This document shows, piece by piece, positions 7,881-15,257 of a stretch of DNA of 16,152 nt; positions within the stretch are counted from its first letter, which is position 1, and every line of letters starts with the position of its first letter. This stretch comes from JBFWNZ01 sp050250795 (GTDB taxonomy: Bacteria; Pseudomonadota; Alphaproteobacteria; UBA8366). The position numbers were made by a program, and so were the translations under genes. The notes under the pieces were generated by a model that saw only the letters and a list, made by a program, of their open reading frames with translations, did no database searches and was not told the DNA's origin. The DNA is taken from the NCBI GenBank assembly GCA_050250795.1, contig JBFWNZ010000051.1:1-16152 (forward strand), read 5' to 3'.

Positions 7881-8780
7881 GTGCGATTCCTTGCGGCGCT
7901 TGCCCTGCTGGCCGCGGCCGTCCTGGCCGCGGTTCCGGCGGGCGCCGCCAGTCCCGAATCCGCCGCCCTCGACGGGCTCAACCGCATCCGCGCCGAACGG
8001 GGCCTGCCGTCGCTGCGGCTCGATGCAAGGCTGGCGAGCGTCGCCGAGCGCCAGGCCGCGGACATGGCCGCCAAGGATTATTTCGGCGGCGACTCCGCCA
8101 ACGGCACGCTCATGCGCGACCGGGTCCAGGCGGCCGGCTATCCCTATCTGCGCATGGCGGTGCAGCTTGCCGCCGGCTATCCCGATCCCCAGGCCGCCGC
8201 GCGCAACTGGGCTTCGCGCCGCGAAAGCCGCGAATACCTGCTCGATCCCAAGCTGGCGGATGCGGGGCTCGGCTATGCGCGGCGGCCGTCCGGCGCCATC
8301 GACCGGCCCGACGGCAGGCCGCCCGTCGACCATGTCTGGGTGCTGCTGCTGGCCGAACCGACAGCATCCGCCGCAGCCGACTGGCGCGTCCAGGTGCTGC
8401 GCTACGTCAATGCGTTCCGCGCCGAGTACAAGCTGCCGGCGCTGACCCCGAACCCGGTCCTGGACCGGGCCGCCCAGGGGCATGCCGACGACATGGCCCG
8501 GCGGGACTATTTCGCCCATATCGCGCCCGAGGGCGTGGACCCCGGCCAGCGCGCGGTCCGCGCCGGCTATCGCTTCTGGCGCGTGCTGGAGAACATCGCC
8601 GCCGGCCAGCCCACCCCCCGCGAGGCGGTGGAGGGATGGAAGAACTCCGACAGCCATCGCGCCGCCATGCTCGACCGCAGCGTCACCGAGGCCGGCATCG
8701 GCTATGCCTATCTGCCCAATGACGGCGGCGAGGCGCGCCACGTCCACTACTGGGCCCTGACCATGGGCCAGCCGCGCTGA
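7881..8780 (+). CDS. Secreted protein with two tandem CAP/SCP domains
   Basis: A 299-residue protein starting at GTG (7881), with a signal peptide of about 23 residues (FLAALALLAAAVLAAVPAGA). Two copies of the CAP (SCP/PR-1-like) fold follow, about residues 25-160 and 168-297. The copies align along their length: LNRIRAERGLPSLRLD with VNAFRAEYKLPALTPN, then DMAAKDYF with DMARRDYF, then ADAGLGYA with TEAGIGYA. Copy 2 keeps the CAP cavity residues: His213 (YFAHI), Glu237 (LENIAAG), His259 (DSHR) and His287/289 near the end. In copy 1 the matching sites are Gly, Gln and Glu/Arg, so its pocket is degenerate. Bacterial CAP proteins are exported and mostly of unknown function. The spacing after mrp (15 bases) suggests co-transcription. 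No good Shine-Dalgarno site is visible. Confidence 0.88.
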   Translation: MRFLAALALLAAAVLAAVPAGAASPESAALDGLNRIRAERGLPSLRLDARLASVAERQAADMAAKDYFGGDSANGTLMRDRVQAAGYPYLRMAVQLAAGYPDPQAAARNWASRRESREYLLDPKLADAGLGYARRPSGAIDRPDGRPPVDHVWVLLLAEPTASAAADWRVQVLRYVNAFRAEYKLPALTPNPVLDRAAQGHADDMARRDYFAHIAPEGVDPGQRAVRAGYRFWRVLENIAAGQPTPREAVEGWKNSDSHRAAMLDRSVTEAGIGYAYLPNDGGEARHVHYWALTMGQPR

Positions 8781-8789
8781 AATCCGGGC

Positions 8790-8848
8790 CGGCCTTGCCA
8801 AGCCCCCGCACGGCTGGCAGGGTTCGGGCCAAGGCCGCCCGGGGCGGC
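8790..8848. other. Inverted repeats in the leader of the formaldehyde operon
   Basis: The 97-base gap before the dehydrogenase gene holds an 8-bp inverted repeat, CGGCCTTG (8790-8797) and CAAGGCCG (8830-8837). Right behind it is a compact GC palindrome around GCCGCCCGGGGCGGC. No T-run follows, and I see no clear -35/-10. They could form an mRNA leader structure, end the upstream mrp-CAP transcript, or bind a regulator. Chance occurrence in GC-rich DNA is possible. Confidence 0.3.
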
Positions 8849-8877
8849 GAACACGAGCATCCGAGGGAGAGACGCCC

Positions 8878-9987
<1,110 letters not shown>

Positions 9988-9991
9988 TCCG

Positions 9992-10831
9992 ATGGATATC
10001 GAGACAATCGGCGAAAGCCGCTGCTTCGGCGGCATCCAGGGCGTCTACCGCCACGCCTCAAGCACCACCGGCACGCCGATGCGCTTTGCCCTCTACCGTC
10101 CGCCGCAGGCCGAGAAAGGCCCGGTGCCCGTGCTGTTCTGGCTGTCCGGCCTGACCTGCACCGAGGAGAACTTCACCGTGAAGGCGGGCGCCCAGCGCTA
10201 TGCGGCCGAGCATGGCGTCATGCTGGTCGCACCGGACACCAGCCCGCGCGGCAGCGACGTGCCGAACGACGATGCCTACGACCTCGGCCAGGGTGCGGGC
10301 TTCTATGTCGATGCGACCGAAGCGCCCTGGTCGGCGCATTTCCGGATGTACAGCTATGTCGTCGATGAACTGCCCGCGCTGATCGCCGCGAACTTCCCCG
10401 CCGATACGGACCGGCAGGGCATCTTCGGCCATTCGATGGGCGGGCACGGCGCCCTGGTCGCGGCGCTCCGCAACCCCGACCGGTTCCGCTCCGTCTCGGC
10501 CCTGGCGCCGATCGCCGCCCCGATGCAGTCGGCCTGGGGCGAAAAGGTGCTGACCGCCTATCTCGGCGCCGACCGCCATGCCTGGCGACCCTATGACAGC
10601 TGCGCGCTGATCGAAGCCGGCGACCGCCCGCCCGGCCCGATCCTCGTCGACCAGGGGGACAAGGACGAATTCCTCGACCGCCTGCGTCCCGACCTGCTGG
10701 CCGATGTCTGCACCGCCGCGCATGTCCCGCTCGACCTGCGCATGCAGCCCGGCTACGACCACAGCTACTTCTTCGTCGCCAGCTTCATCGGCGAGCACAT
10801 CGCCTTCCATGCGGAGCGGTTGAAGGCGTAG
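9992..10831 (+). CDS. fghA: S-formylglutathione hydrolase
   Basis: Hydrolyses S-formylglutathione to formate and glutathione, the second step of glutathione-dependent formaldehyde detoxification. The 279-residue alpha/beta hydrolase (esterase D family, usual length about 280) has the nucleophile elbow GHSMGG (Ser148). The charge-relay residues are Asp225 (DQGDKDEFL) and His257 (GYDHSYFF). Family signatures WLSGLTCTEENF and APDTSPRG are near the N-terminus. The start lies four bases after the dehydrogenase stop and has no strong Shine-Dalgarno site, so translation is probably coupled to the upstream gene. No FrmR-type repressor lies alongside. The stop codon directly abuts the stop of the convergent lysR gene. 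Also called frmB or yeiG in E. coli. Confidence 0.96.
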   Translation: MDIETIGESRCFGGIQGVYRHASSTTGTPMRFALYRPPQAEKGPVPVLFWLSGLTCTEENFTVKAGAQRYAAEHGVMLVAPDTSPRGSDVPNDDAYDLGQGAGFYVDATEAPWSAHFRMYSYVVDELPALIAANFPADTDRQGIFGHSMGGHGALVAALRNPDRFRSVSALAPIAAPMQSAWGEKVLTAYLGADRHAWRPYDSCALIEAGDRPPGPILVDQGDKDEFLDRLRPDLLADVCTAAHVPLDLRMQPGYDHSYFFVASFIGEHIAFHAERLKA

Positions 10832-11701
10832 CTACCCTGCCTTCGCTTCGGTGCGGAAGCTGGCGACGATGTGCTCCGCCACATGCTGCACCAGCGGCGT
10901 GCGCGGGCCGCGGCGGACGGCGAGGAACACGCTCATCTCCGGCATCTCGGGGAAGCCGTCGGCCGGCCCCAGCACGCGCATCTCCGGCCCGATGGAGCTG
11001 CGGCAGACCAGCGTGACGGCCAGCCCCGCCGACACCGCCGCCATCTGCCCGGCGAGACTGGGGCTGGTGAAGGCGACGCGATGGCTGCGCCCGGCCGCCT
11101 CCAGCGCCCGGATCGCCTCGTGGCGGAAGGTGCAGGCCGGGTGCGACAGCGCAAGCGGCAGCGGCTCCTGCTCATGCGCCAGATGCAACGGCGAGGTCGC
11201 CCAGACCAGCGGGTCGCGCCACACCTCCGCATCCTCCGGCCCCTGATAGCCGGCGCTGACCAGCGCCAGGTCCAGCCGCCCGTCATCCAGCAGGCACCGC
11301 AGGTTCTGGCTCGGCTCGCAATGCACCTCCACCTCGACATTCGGACAGTCGCGGGCAAACCGCGCCAGGATGCCCGGCAGAAAGCGGTTGATGTAGTCGT
11401 CCGGCGTGCCGATCCGCACATGGCCCGACAGCTCCGGCCGCACCAGCTGCGCGACCGCTTCCTCCTGAAGCGCCAGGATGCGCCGCGCATATCCGAGCAG
11501 CGCCATGCCGTCGCTGGTCAGGTGCACCGTCCGGCCGCTGCGCAGGAACAGCGTGCGGCCCAGCGCCTCCTCAAGCCGCTTCACCTGCATGCTGACCGCC
11601 GACTGGGTGCGCCCCACATCGTCGGCGGCGCGGGTGAAGCTGCCGGTGTCGGCGATGGCGACAAAGCTGCGCAACAGGTCGGTATCGAGGCTGATCTGCA
11701 T
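10832..11701 (-). CDS. LysR-family transcriptional regulator
   Basis: A 289-residue DNA-binding regulator. The N-terminal winged helix-turn-helix spans about residues 5-64 (LLRSFVAIADTGSFTRAADD, GRTQSAVSMQVKRLEE, GRTLFLRSGRTVHLT). A linker helix and a LysR substrate-binding domain follow (from GHVRIGTPDDYINRFLPGIL). The HTH sequence resembles the LrhA/HexA-like branch, but I cannot name the target or the effector. The ATG at 11701 fits the family N-terminus. The gene converges on the formaldehyde operon and diverges from the DUF1127 gene. LysR proteins often control a divergent neighbour and themselves. A palindrome over the predicted lysR promoter fits autoregulation. A role in formaldehyde control is possible but not shown by the layout. 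Confidence 0.93.
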   Translation of the reverse strand: MQISLDTDLLRSFVAIADTGSFTRAADDVGRTQSAVSMQVKRLEEALGRTLFLRSGRTVHLTSDGMALLGYARRILALQEEAVAQLVRPELSGHVRIGTPDDYINRFLPGILARFARDCPNVEVEVHCEPSQNLRCLLDDGRLDLALVSAGYQGPEDAEVWRDPLVWATSPLHLAHEQEPLPLALSHPACTFRHEAIRALEAAGRSHRVAFTSPSLAGQMAAVSAGLAVTLVCRSSIGPEMRVLGPADGFPEMPEMSVFLAVRRGPRTPLVQHVAEHIVASFRTEAKAG

Positions 11702-11729
11702 GCCCGTCCATAAGCGATGTTGATGGATG

Positions 11730-11759
11730 ATATTAGGATAATTCGTTGGATTGATCCAA
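11730..11759 (-). promoter_or_regulatory. Candidate lysR promoter
   Basis: On the minus strand, TTGGAT (11759-11754), an 18-base spacer and TAATAT (11735-11730) form a reasonable sigma-70-type pair about 30 bases before the lysR ATG. The region is clearly more AT-rich than its surroundings. The -35 half lies inside the palindrome at 11745-11760. Confidence 0.5.
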
Positions 11760-11760
11760 C
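11745..11760. promoter_or_regulatory. Perfect palindrome, candidate LysR operator
   Basis: GTTGGATTGATCCAAC is a perfect inverted repeat with 7-base arms and a 2-base centre. It contains T-N11-A spacing, the classic core of LysR-type binding sites. It lies in the lysR/DUF1127 divergent gap and covers the predicted lysR -35 box, as expected for an autoregulated LysR gene. The sequence shows the palindrome; binding is inferred. Confidence 0.55.
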
Positions 11761-11865
11761 CGGCGGCGGCATCTTGCCGCGTACGAAACAGCCGATCCCC
11801 CTTTGAGAAAGGCCGGTCGGTGCGGTCGCGGCATCCCGCTGCGTCCGACAGAGAGGTATTGTGTC

Positions 11866-12114
11866 ATGCATCAGTCCACGCTCGCTTACCCGCTCCGGGC
11901 GGCGCTGGCCGCCGGCAACTTCGCCCTGCACACGACCTGGCGGGCCGCCCGCATGGTCGCCCTGTGGGCCCGCCATGAGCGTATGAAGCAGGAACTGCGC
12001 GGCCTGGACGATGCGACCCTCAAAGACGTCGGCCTGACGCGCGGCGACATCGAACGCGCCGTCCGCCGCCCCTTCTGGGACGAGAGCCCCGATCCGACCC
12101 TGCGCCGGCGTTGA
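11866..12114 (+). CDS. Small DUF1127 protein
   Basis: An 82-residue basic protein whose C-terminal half (ARHERMKQELRGLDDATLKD, then VGLTRGDIERAVRRPFW) matches the DUF1127 pattern, including the ending L-x-D-[IV]-G-[LI]-x-R-x-[DE]-I. DUF1127 proteins are common small arginine-rich proteins in alphaproteobacteria. Some have been linked to RNA turnover, phosphate and carbon metabolism, but a general role is not settled. I chose the ATG at 11866 (GAGAGG nine bases upstream) over an in-frame TTG at 11803, which adds 21 unlikely residues. The gene diverges from lysR and could be one of its targets. It converges on folA with a hairpin between the two stops. Confidence 0.85.
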   Translation: MHQSTLAYPLRAALAAGNFALHTTWRAARMVALWARHERMKQELRGLDDATLKDVGLTRGDIERAVRRPFWDESPDPTLRRR

Positions 12115-12123
12115 TCCGCCGGC
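12104..12123. terminator. Hairpin between convergent DUF1127 and folA genes
   Basis: GCCGGCG and CGCCGGC form a perfect 7-bp stem with a six-base loop that contains the DUF1127 stop codon and ends next to the folA stop. No T-run follows on either strand, so it is not a standard intrinsic terminator. Its place exactly between two convergent genes suggests a bidirectional end-of-transcript structure. Confidence 0.4.
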
Positions 12124-12639
12124 TCAGTCCGGGATGCGTTCCAGGGTGACGAAGCTGTAGGCCGGATCGCCCGGATGGTCCTGGCGCGCCGTTTCGCGCC
12201 AGGACCGCCGTGCGAAGGCCGGCATGCGGATATCGCCGTCGGGCGATGCATGCACCTCGGTCAGCCGGATGCGGTCGGCCATGGGCAGCGTCTCGGCAAA
12301 GATCGCTGCGCCCCCGATGATGCAGATTTCGTCCGCGCCCGCCGTCCTGGCGGCGAAACGGGCGATCTCCAGCGCTTCGGCGACCGAGCGGACGACGGTC
12401 ACACCCGGCGGCCCGAAGCCCGGATCGCGGCTGACGACGATGTTGGCCCGGCCGGGCAGCGGCCGGCCGATGGAATCGTATGTCCGGCGCCCCATCACGA
12501 TGGGCTTGCCCATGGTGATGCGCTTGAACTCGCGCAGATCGGCGGGAATGTGCCAGGGCAGGCCGCCATCGCGGCCGATCACGTCGTTTTCGGCCACGGC
12601 GACGACGATCGCGATGGCAATGCGGTCCGGTACCCCCAC
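12124..12639 (-). CDS. folA: Dihydrofolate reductase
   Basis: Reduces dihydrofolate to tetrahydrofolate with NADPH and so regenerates the cofactor oxidised by thymidylate synthase. The 171-residue protein shows the DHFR pattern. AIVVAVAENDVIGRDGGLPW is followed by HIPADLREFKRIT with the active-site acid Asp34. The NADPH-binding stretch is IVMGRRTYDSIGRPLPGR, and ICIIGGAAIFAETLP carries the conserved Gly-Gly pair. The most credible start is the GTG at 12639, one base after the thyA stop. No in-frame ATG precedes the first beta strand, and only a weak AAGG lies upstream, so translation is probably coupled to thyA. The thyA-folA pair is a classic operon, and the two enzymes act in one cycle. Confidence 0.95.
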   Translation of the reverse strand: MGVPDRIAIAIVVAVAENDVIGRDGGLPWHIPADLREFKRITMGKPIVMGRRTYDSIGRPLPGRANIVVSRDPGFGPPGVTVVRSVAEALEIARFAARTAGADEICIIGGAAIFAETLPMADRIRLTEVHASPDGDIRMPAFARRSWRETARQDHPGDPAYSFVTLERIPD

Positions 12640-12640
12640 C

Positions 12641-13435
12641 CTACACCGCGACCTTGGCGGCGATGTGGGGATGGGCCTGATAGCCCTCCAGCACGAAATC
12701 CTCGTAGCGGAAGGCGAACAGGTCCCGCACCTCGGGGTTCAGACGCAGCCGCGGCAGCGGATAGGGCGTGCGCGTCAGCTGGATATCCGCCTGTTCCAGA
12801 TGGTTGGAATAGAGATGCGCGTCGCCGAAGGTGTGGATGAACTCGCCCGGCTGAAGCCCCGCGACCTGCGCCACCATCAGCGTCAGCAGCGCATAGGAGG
12901 CGATGTTGAAGGGCACGCCCAGGAAGATGTCGGCGCTGCGCTGGTAAAGCTGGCAGGACAGCTTGCCCTCGGCGACATAGAACTGGAACAGGCAGTGGCA
13001 GGGGGCCAGCGCCATCCGGTCGAGGTCGGCGACATTCCAGGCCGAGACGATCAGGCGGCGCGAATCCGGGTTGCGGCGCAGTTCCGCCAGAACCTGGGAT
13101 ATCTGGTCGATATGGCGGCCGTCCGGCGCCGGCCAGGACCGCCATTGCGCGCCGTAGACGGGGCCGAGATCGCCGCTCGCATCCGCCCATTCGTTCCAGA
13201 TGCGCACGCCGTTCTCGGTCAGATAGCGGATATTGGTGTCGCCGGCCAGGAACCACAGCAGCTCATGGATGATCGACTTCATGTGCAGCCGCTTGGTCGT
13301 CAGCAGCGGAAACCCTTCGGCAAGGTCGAAGCGCATCTGGTGGCCGAAGACGGATTGCGTGCCGGTGCCGGTCCGGTCGGCCTTCCAGGCGCCGGTCTCG
13401 CGCACATGGCGCATGAGGTCGAGATATTGCCGCAT
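12641..13435 (-). CDS. thyA: Thymidylate synthase ThyA
   Basis: Methylates dUMP to dTMP using 5,10-methylenetetrahydrofolate, giving dihydrofolate that FolA recycles. At 264 residues it equals the length of the E. coli enzyme, with the catalytic cysteine at the same position, Cys146 (LAPCHCLFQFYV). Other signatures are RTGTGTQSVFG, FPLLTTKRLH, the dUMP-phosphate-binding RNPDSRRLIVSAWN, QRSADIFLGVPFNIASYA and HTFGDAHLYSNH. The ATG at 13435 begins the standard MRQYLDLMRHV. The 20-codon upstream extension is not family-like. TTGCCG and TAGGCT, 16 bases apart just upstream, could be the promoter, which would leave almost no leader. The gene diverges from ssrA. Confidence 0.97.
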   Translation of the reverse strand: MRQYLDLMRHVRETGAWKADRTGTGTQSVFGHQMRFDLAEGFPLLTTKRLHMKSIIHELLWFLAGDTNIRYLTENGVRIWNEWADASGDLGPVYGAQWRSWPAPDGRHIDQISQVLAELRRNPDSRRLIVSAWNVADLDRMALAPCHCLFQFYVAEGKLSCQLYQRSADIFLGVPFNIASYALLTLMVAQVAGLQPGEFIHTFGDAHLYSNHLEQADIQLTRTPYPLPRLRLNPEVRDLFAFRYEDFVLEGYQAHPHIAAKVAV

Positions 13436-13532
13436 GGCATGAAGCCTAGCGCAAAGTCCGGACACGGCAATGCTTTGCGATACGGGTGCCGGCAACGCCG
13501 CTGCGACGCATCGCCCCGCCGCGAAACAGACC

Positions 13533-13561
13533 TTTAACGCAAGCCGCGCAATCCCTATATT
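13533..13561 (+). promoter_or_regulatory. Candidate ssrA promoter
   Basis: TTTAAC (13533-13538), a 17-base spacer and TATATT (13556-13561) form a good sigma-70-type pair in the thyA/ssrA divergent gap. Predicted transcription starts near 13568, just before the acceptor-piece hairpin of the tmRNA. The position and the AT-rich -10 in a GC-rich setting support it. Confidence 0.6.
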
Positions 13562-13648
13562 CAGGCTGCCGCTTCGGCGGCTATGGCGCTACACGGCTTG
13601 GCGGCATAAGCGCTGCGGACCCGGGGGCAGTACCCGGCGCCTCCACCA

Positions 13649-13686
13649 GTTTTCCCGTCCGATCTGGCGACTCGGACGGGCCTTAT
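13649..13686 (+). other. Excised internal spacer of the split tmRNA precursor
   Basis: The bases between the acceptor-piece CCA and the first G of the coding piece contain a 9-bp perfect hairpin, CCCGTCCGA (13654-13662) and TCGGACGGG (13672-13680), with a nine-base loop. In permuted tmRNAs this spacer is removed by processing (RNase P at the coding-piece 5' end is the known type of cut), which leaves two RNAs. The hairpin closes the permuted acceptor stem and probably helps the precursor fold. Confidence 0.8.
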
Positions 13687-13771
13687 GGGGGCGAACCAGG
13701 ATCGACGCGCGTGGTAAAGGCCTAGTCGGTGCTCGGTATGGTACCCGCCGTTATCGGGCCAGTCGTTAATT

Positions 13772-13813
13772 GCGAACGACAACTTCGCGGGCGAAGCCCG
13801 CCTCGCTGCCTAA
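13772..13813 (+). other. tmRNA proteolysis-tag reading frame
   Basis: Reads ANDNFAGEARLAA then TAA. With the alanine carried by the tmRNA itself, the tag is (A)ANDNFAGEARLAA. The AANDNF start is the part recognised by alpha-type SspB, and the LAA end is the ClpX/ClpA degradation signal. This fits the sspB gene next door. Confidence 0.93.
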
Positions 13814-13922
13814 TTAAAACCTAGGCAAGCGCGGTCCGGGGGGCACCGGGCAACAGAAGCCCCCCAACTTATCCGGCCGGCTCGCCCGGCCATGTGTGCG
13901 GCAAGGGTGTCGTGGGGAACGA

Positions 13923-14381
13923 ATGGGCATCGATCGGCTGCGGTACGACGTGATGGTCGAGCGTGCATTGCGCGGGGTTCTGCGCGAGGTTCTGCAAAAG
14001 GTCCGGACGCTGGGTCTTCCGGGCGATCACCATCTTTACATCACCTTCCGCACCGACCATCCGCGGGTGGAGATGTCGGACAAGCTGCGCCAGCGCTATC
14101 CGAAAGAGATCACCATCGTCCTGCAATACCAGTTCTGGGACCTCCAGGTCGAAGATACCGGCTTTGCGGTCACGCTCAGCTTCAATCAGGAGCATGAGCG
14201 GCTGGTGGTTCCCTTCGCCGCCGTTACCGCATTTTCCGATCCGTCGATCAATTTCGGCCTGCAGTTCTCCGCCGATATGGACGAGACCGCCGCCGCGCCG
14301 GCCGTGCCGGTCGCGCCCGAAGCGGTCGACGCCGAACCGGCCGAGAAGGTCGTCGCCCTCGACGCGTTCCGCAAGAAGTAG
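13923..14381 (+). CDS. sspB: SspB-type ClpXP adaptor (alphaproteobacterial form)
   Basis: SspB binds ssrA-tagged proteins and tethers them to ClpXP for degradation. The 152-residue protein has the alpha-type N-terminus (MGIDRLRYDVMVERALRGVL). The beta-rich tag-binding domain follows (HHLYITFRTDHPRVEMSD, EITIVLQYQFWDL, FAVTLSFNQEHERLVVPF, AVTAFSDPSINFGLQF). Then come a flexible Ala/Pro/Glu linker (about 117-140) and a conserved C-terminal tail EKVVALDAFRKK that should be the ClpX-docking peptide. The ATG at 13923 has GGGGA a few bases upstream and begins the standard sequence; a longer frame from 13896 is not family-like. The gene lies just behind ssrA, so the adaptor sits beside the RNA encoding its ligand. 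A GC hairpin at about 13873-13890 lies between them but lacks a T-run. Confidence 0.93.
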   Translation: MGIDRLRYDVMVERALRGVLREVLQKVRTLGLPGDHHLYITFRTDHPRVEMSDKLRQRYPKEITIVLQYQFWDLQVEDTGFAVTLSFNQEHERLVVPFAAVTAFSDPSINFGLQFSADMDETAAAPAVPVAPEAVDAEPAEKVVALDAFRKK

Positions 14382-14390
14382 GCGGCGTCC

Positions 14391-15221
14391 GTGGTCGATG
14401 CCGCGCTGCGTGCCAAGGCGGAAGCCTTCGCGGCGCTGCATCGCGGGCCGTCGCTCCTCATACTTCCCAATGCCTGGGACATCGCCAGCGCGGTGCTGAT
14501 CGCGGCCGCCGGGTTTCCGGCGCTCGCCACCACCAGCGCCGGCATCGCCTTCTGCCGCGGCTATCGCGACGGCGAGCGCATTCCGAAGGACGAGATGCTG
14601 GCCGAGGTCGCGCGCATGGCCGCGCGCGTGCCCGTACCCGTCACCGCCGACCTGGAGGCCGGATACGGCCAGCGCCCCGAAGATGTGGCGGCGACGGTGC
14701 GCGACGCCATCGCCATCGGCTGTGTCGGCTGCAACATCGAGGATGGCCGGATCGGCGACGGCCCGCCGCTGATCGAGACCGCCCTCGCCGTCGAGCGCAT
14801 CCGGGCCGGCCGCAATGCGGCCGACGCGGCGGGCCTGCCCTTCGTCGTCAACGCCCGCACCGACGGCTTCCTGCGCGGCGGCCGCGACCGCGCAACCCTC
14901 GACGACACAATCCGCCGCGCCAATGCCTATTTCGAGGCCGGGGCGCGCAGCCTGTTCGTGCCCGGCGTCGCCGATGCCGAGACCATCGGCACGCTGGCCC
15001 GCAACATCGCCGGGCCGCTGAACATCCTCGCCGGCCTCGACACCCCGCCGCTCGCCCACCTGCAGGAACTCGGCGTCGCCCGCGTCAGCGTCGGCGGCAG
15101 CCTTGCCCGCACCGCCTATTCCGCCCTCCGCGATTCCCTCGCCGAACTCCAGGGGCCCGGCAGCTTCGGCTACAACGCCGGGACCTATACGAACGCACAA
15201 CTGAACAAGCTGCTCGGCTGA
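14391..15221 (+). CDS. Isocitrate lyase/PEP mutase superfamily enzyme
   Basis: A 276-residue alpha/beta-barrel enzyme. Visible family motifs are LILPNAWDIASAVLIAAAG, LATTSAGIAF (Ser49), the metal-binding VTADLEAGYG (Asp87, Glu89), NIEDG (Glu117, Asp118) and VNARTDGFLRG (Arg156, Asp158). It lacks the K(K/R)CGH catalytic loop of isocitrate and methylisocitrate lyases. It therefore belongs to the short group often labelled phosphoenolpyruvate mutase-like or carboxyphosphonoenolpyruvate mutase-like. Reactions in this superfamily make or break C-C or P-C bonds next to a carboxylate; the substrate here is unknown. It starts at GTG (14391), nine bases after the sspB stop, with only a weak ribosome site, so it may be read through from sspB. 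The FAD-oxidoreductase gene follows after 36 bases. Confidence 0.88.
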   Translation: MVDAALRAKAEAFAALHRGPSLLILPNAWDIASAVLIAAAGFPALATTSAGIAFCRGYRDGERIPKDEMLAEVARMAARVPVPVTADLEAGYGQRPEDVAATVRDAIAIGCVGCNIEDGRIGDGPPLIETALAVERIRAGRNAADAAGLPFVVNARTDGFLRGGRDRATLDDTIRRANAYFEAGARSLFVPGVADAETIGTLARNIAGPLNILAGLDTPPLAHLQELGVARVSVGGSLARTAYSALRDSLAELQGPGSFGYNAGTYTNAQLNKLLG

Positions 15222-15257
15222 CCCGCCGCAAACCGCAGCGAAAAGGGGAGAAGACGC

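Larger units (their letters stand above)
13568..13866 (+). ncRNA. ssrA: Two-piece (circularly permuted) alphaproteobacterial tmRNA
   Basis: tmRNA with SmpB rescues ribosomes stalled on broken mRNAs and tags the nascent protein for proteolysis. The gene order is permuted, as known for alphaproteobacteria. The acceptor piece comes first and ends in an encoded CCA (13646-13648). Its T-stem is CCGGG/CCCGG (13621-13625, 13633-13637). After a spacer comes the coding piece, starting GGGGGCG (13687-13693), which pairs with CGCCTCC (13638-13644). The third pair is the G-U wobble that specifies alanine charging. The tag frame is at 13772-13813. At the 3' side a pseudoknot is formed by CGGT/ACCG (13832-13835, 13845-13848) interlocked with GGGGGGC/GCCCCCC (13838-13844, 13859-13865). 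The outer ends are estimates: the 5' end from the promoter, the 3' end from the pseudoknot. Confidence 0.93.

Noticed and set aside
13654..13680. Strong 9-bp hairpin considered as an intrinsic terminator
   Set aside because: No T-run follows, and it lies inside the permuted tmRNA gene between the acceptor CCA and the coding-piece start, where a spacer hairpin is expected.
13871..13890. GC hairpin after ssrA considered as its terminator
   Set aside because: The stem is present but no T-run follows. I could not decide between a weak terminator and chance, so it is not listed as a feature.
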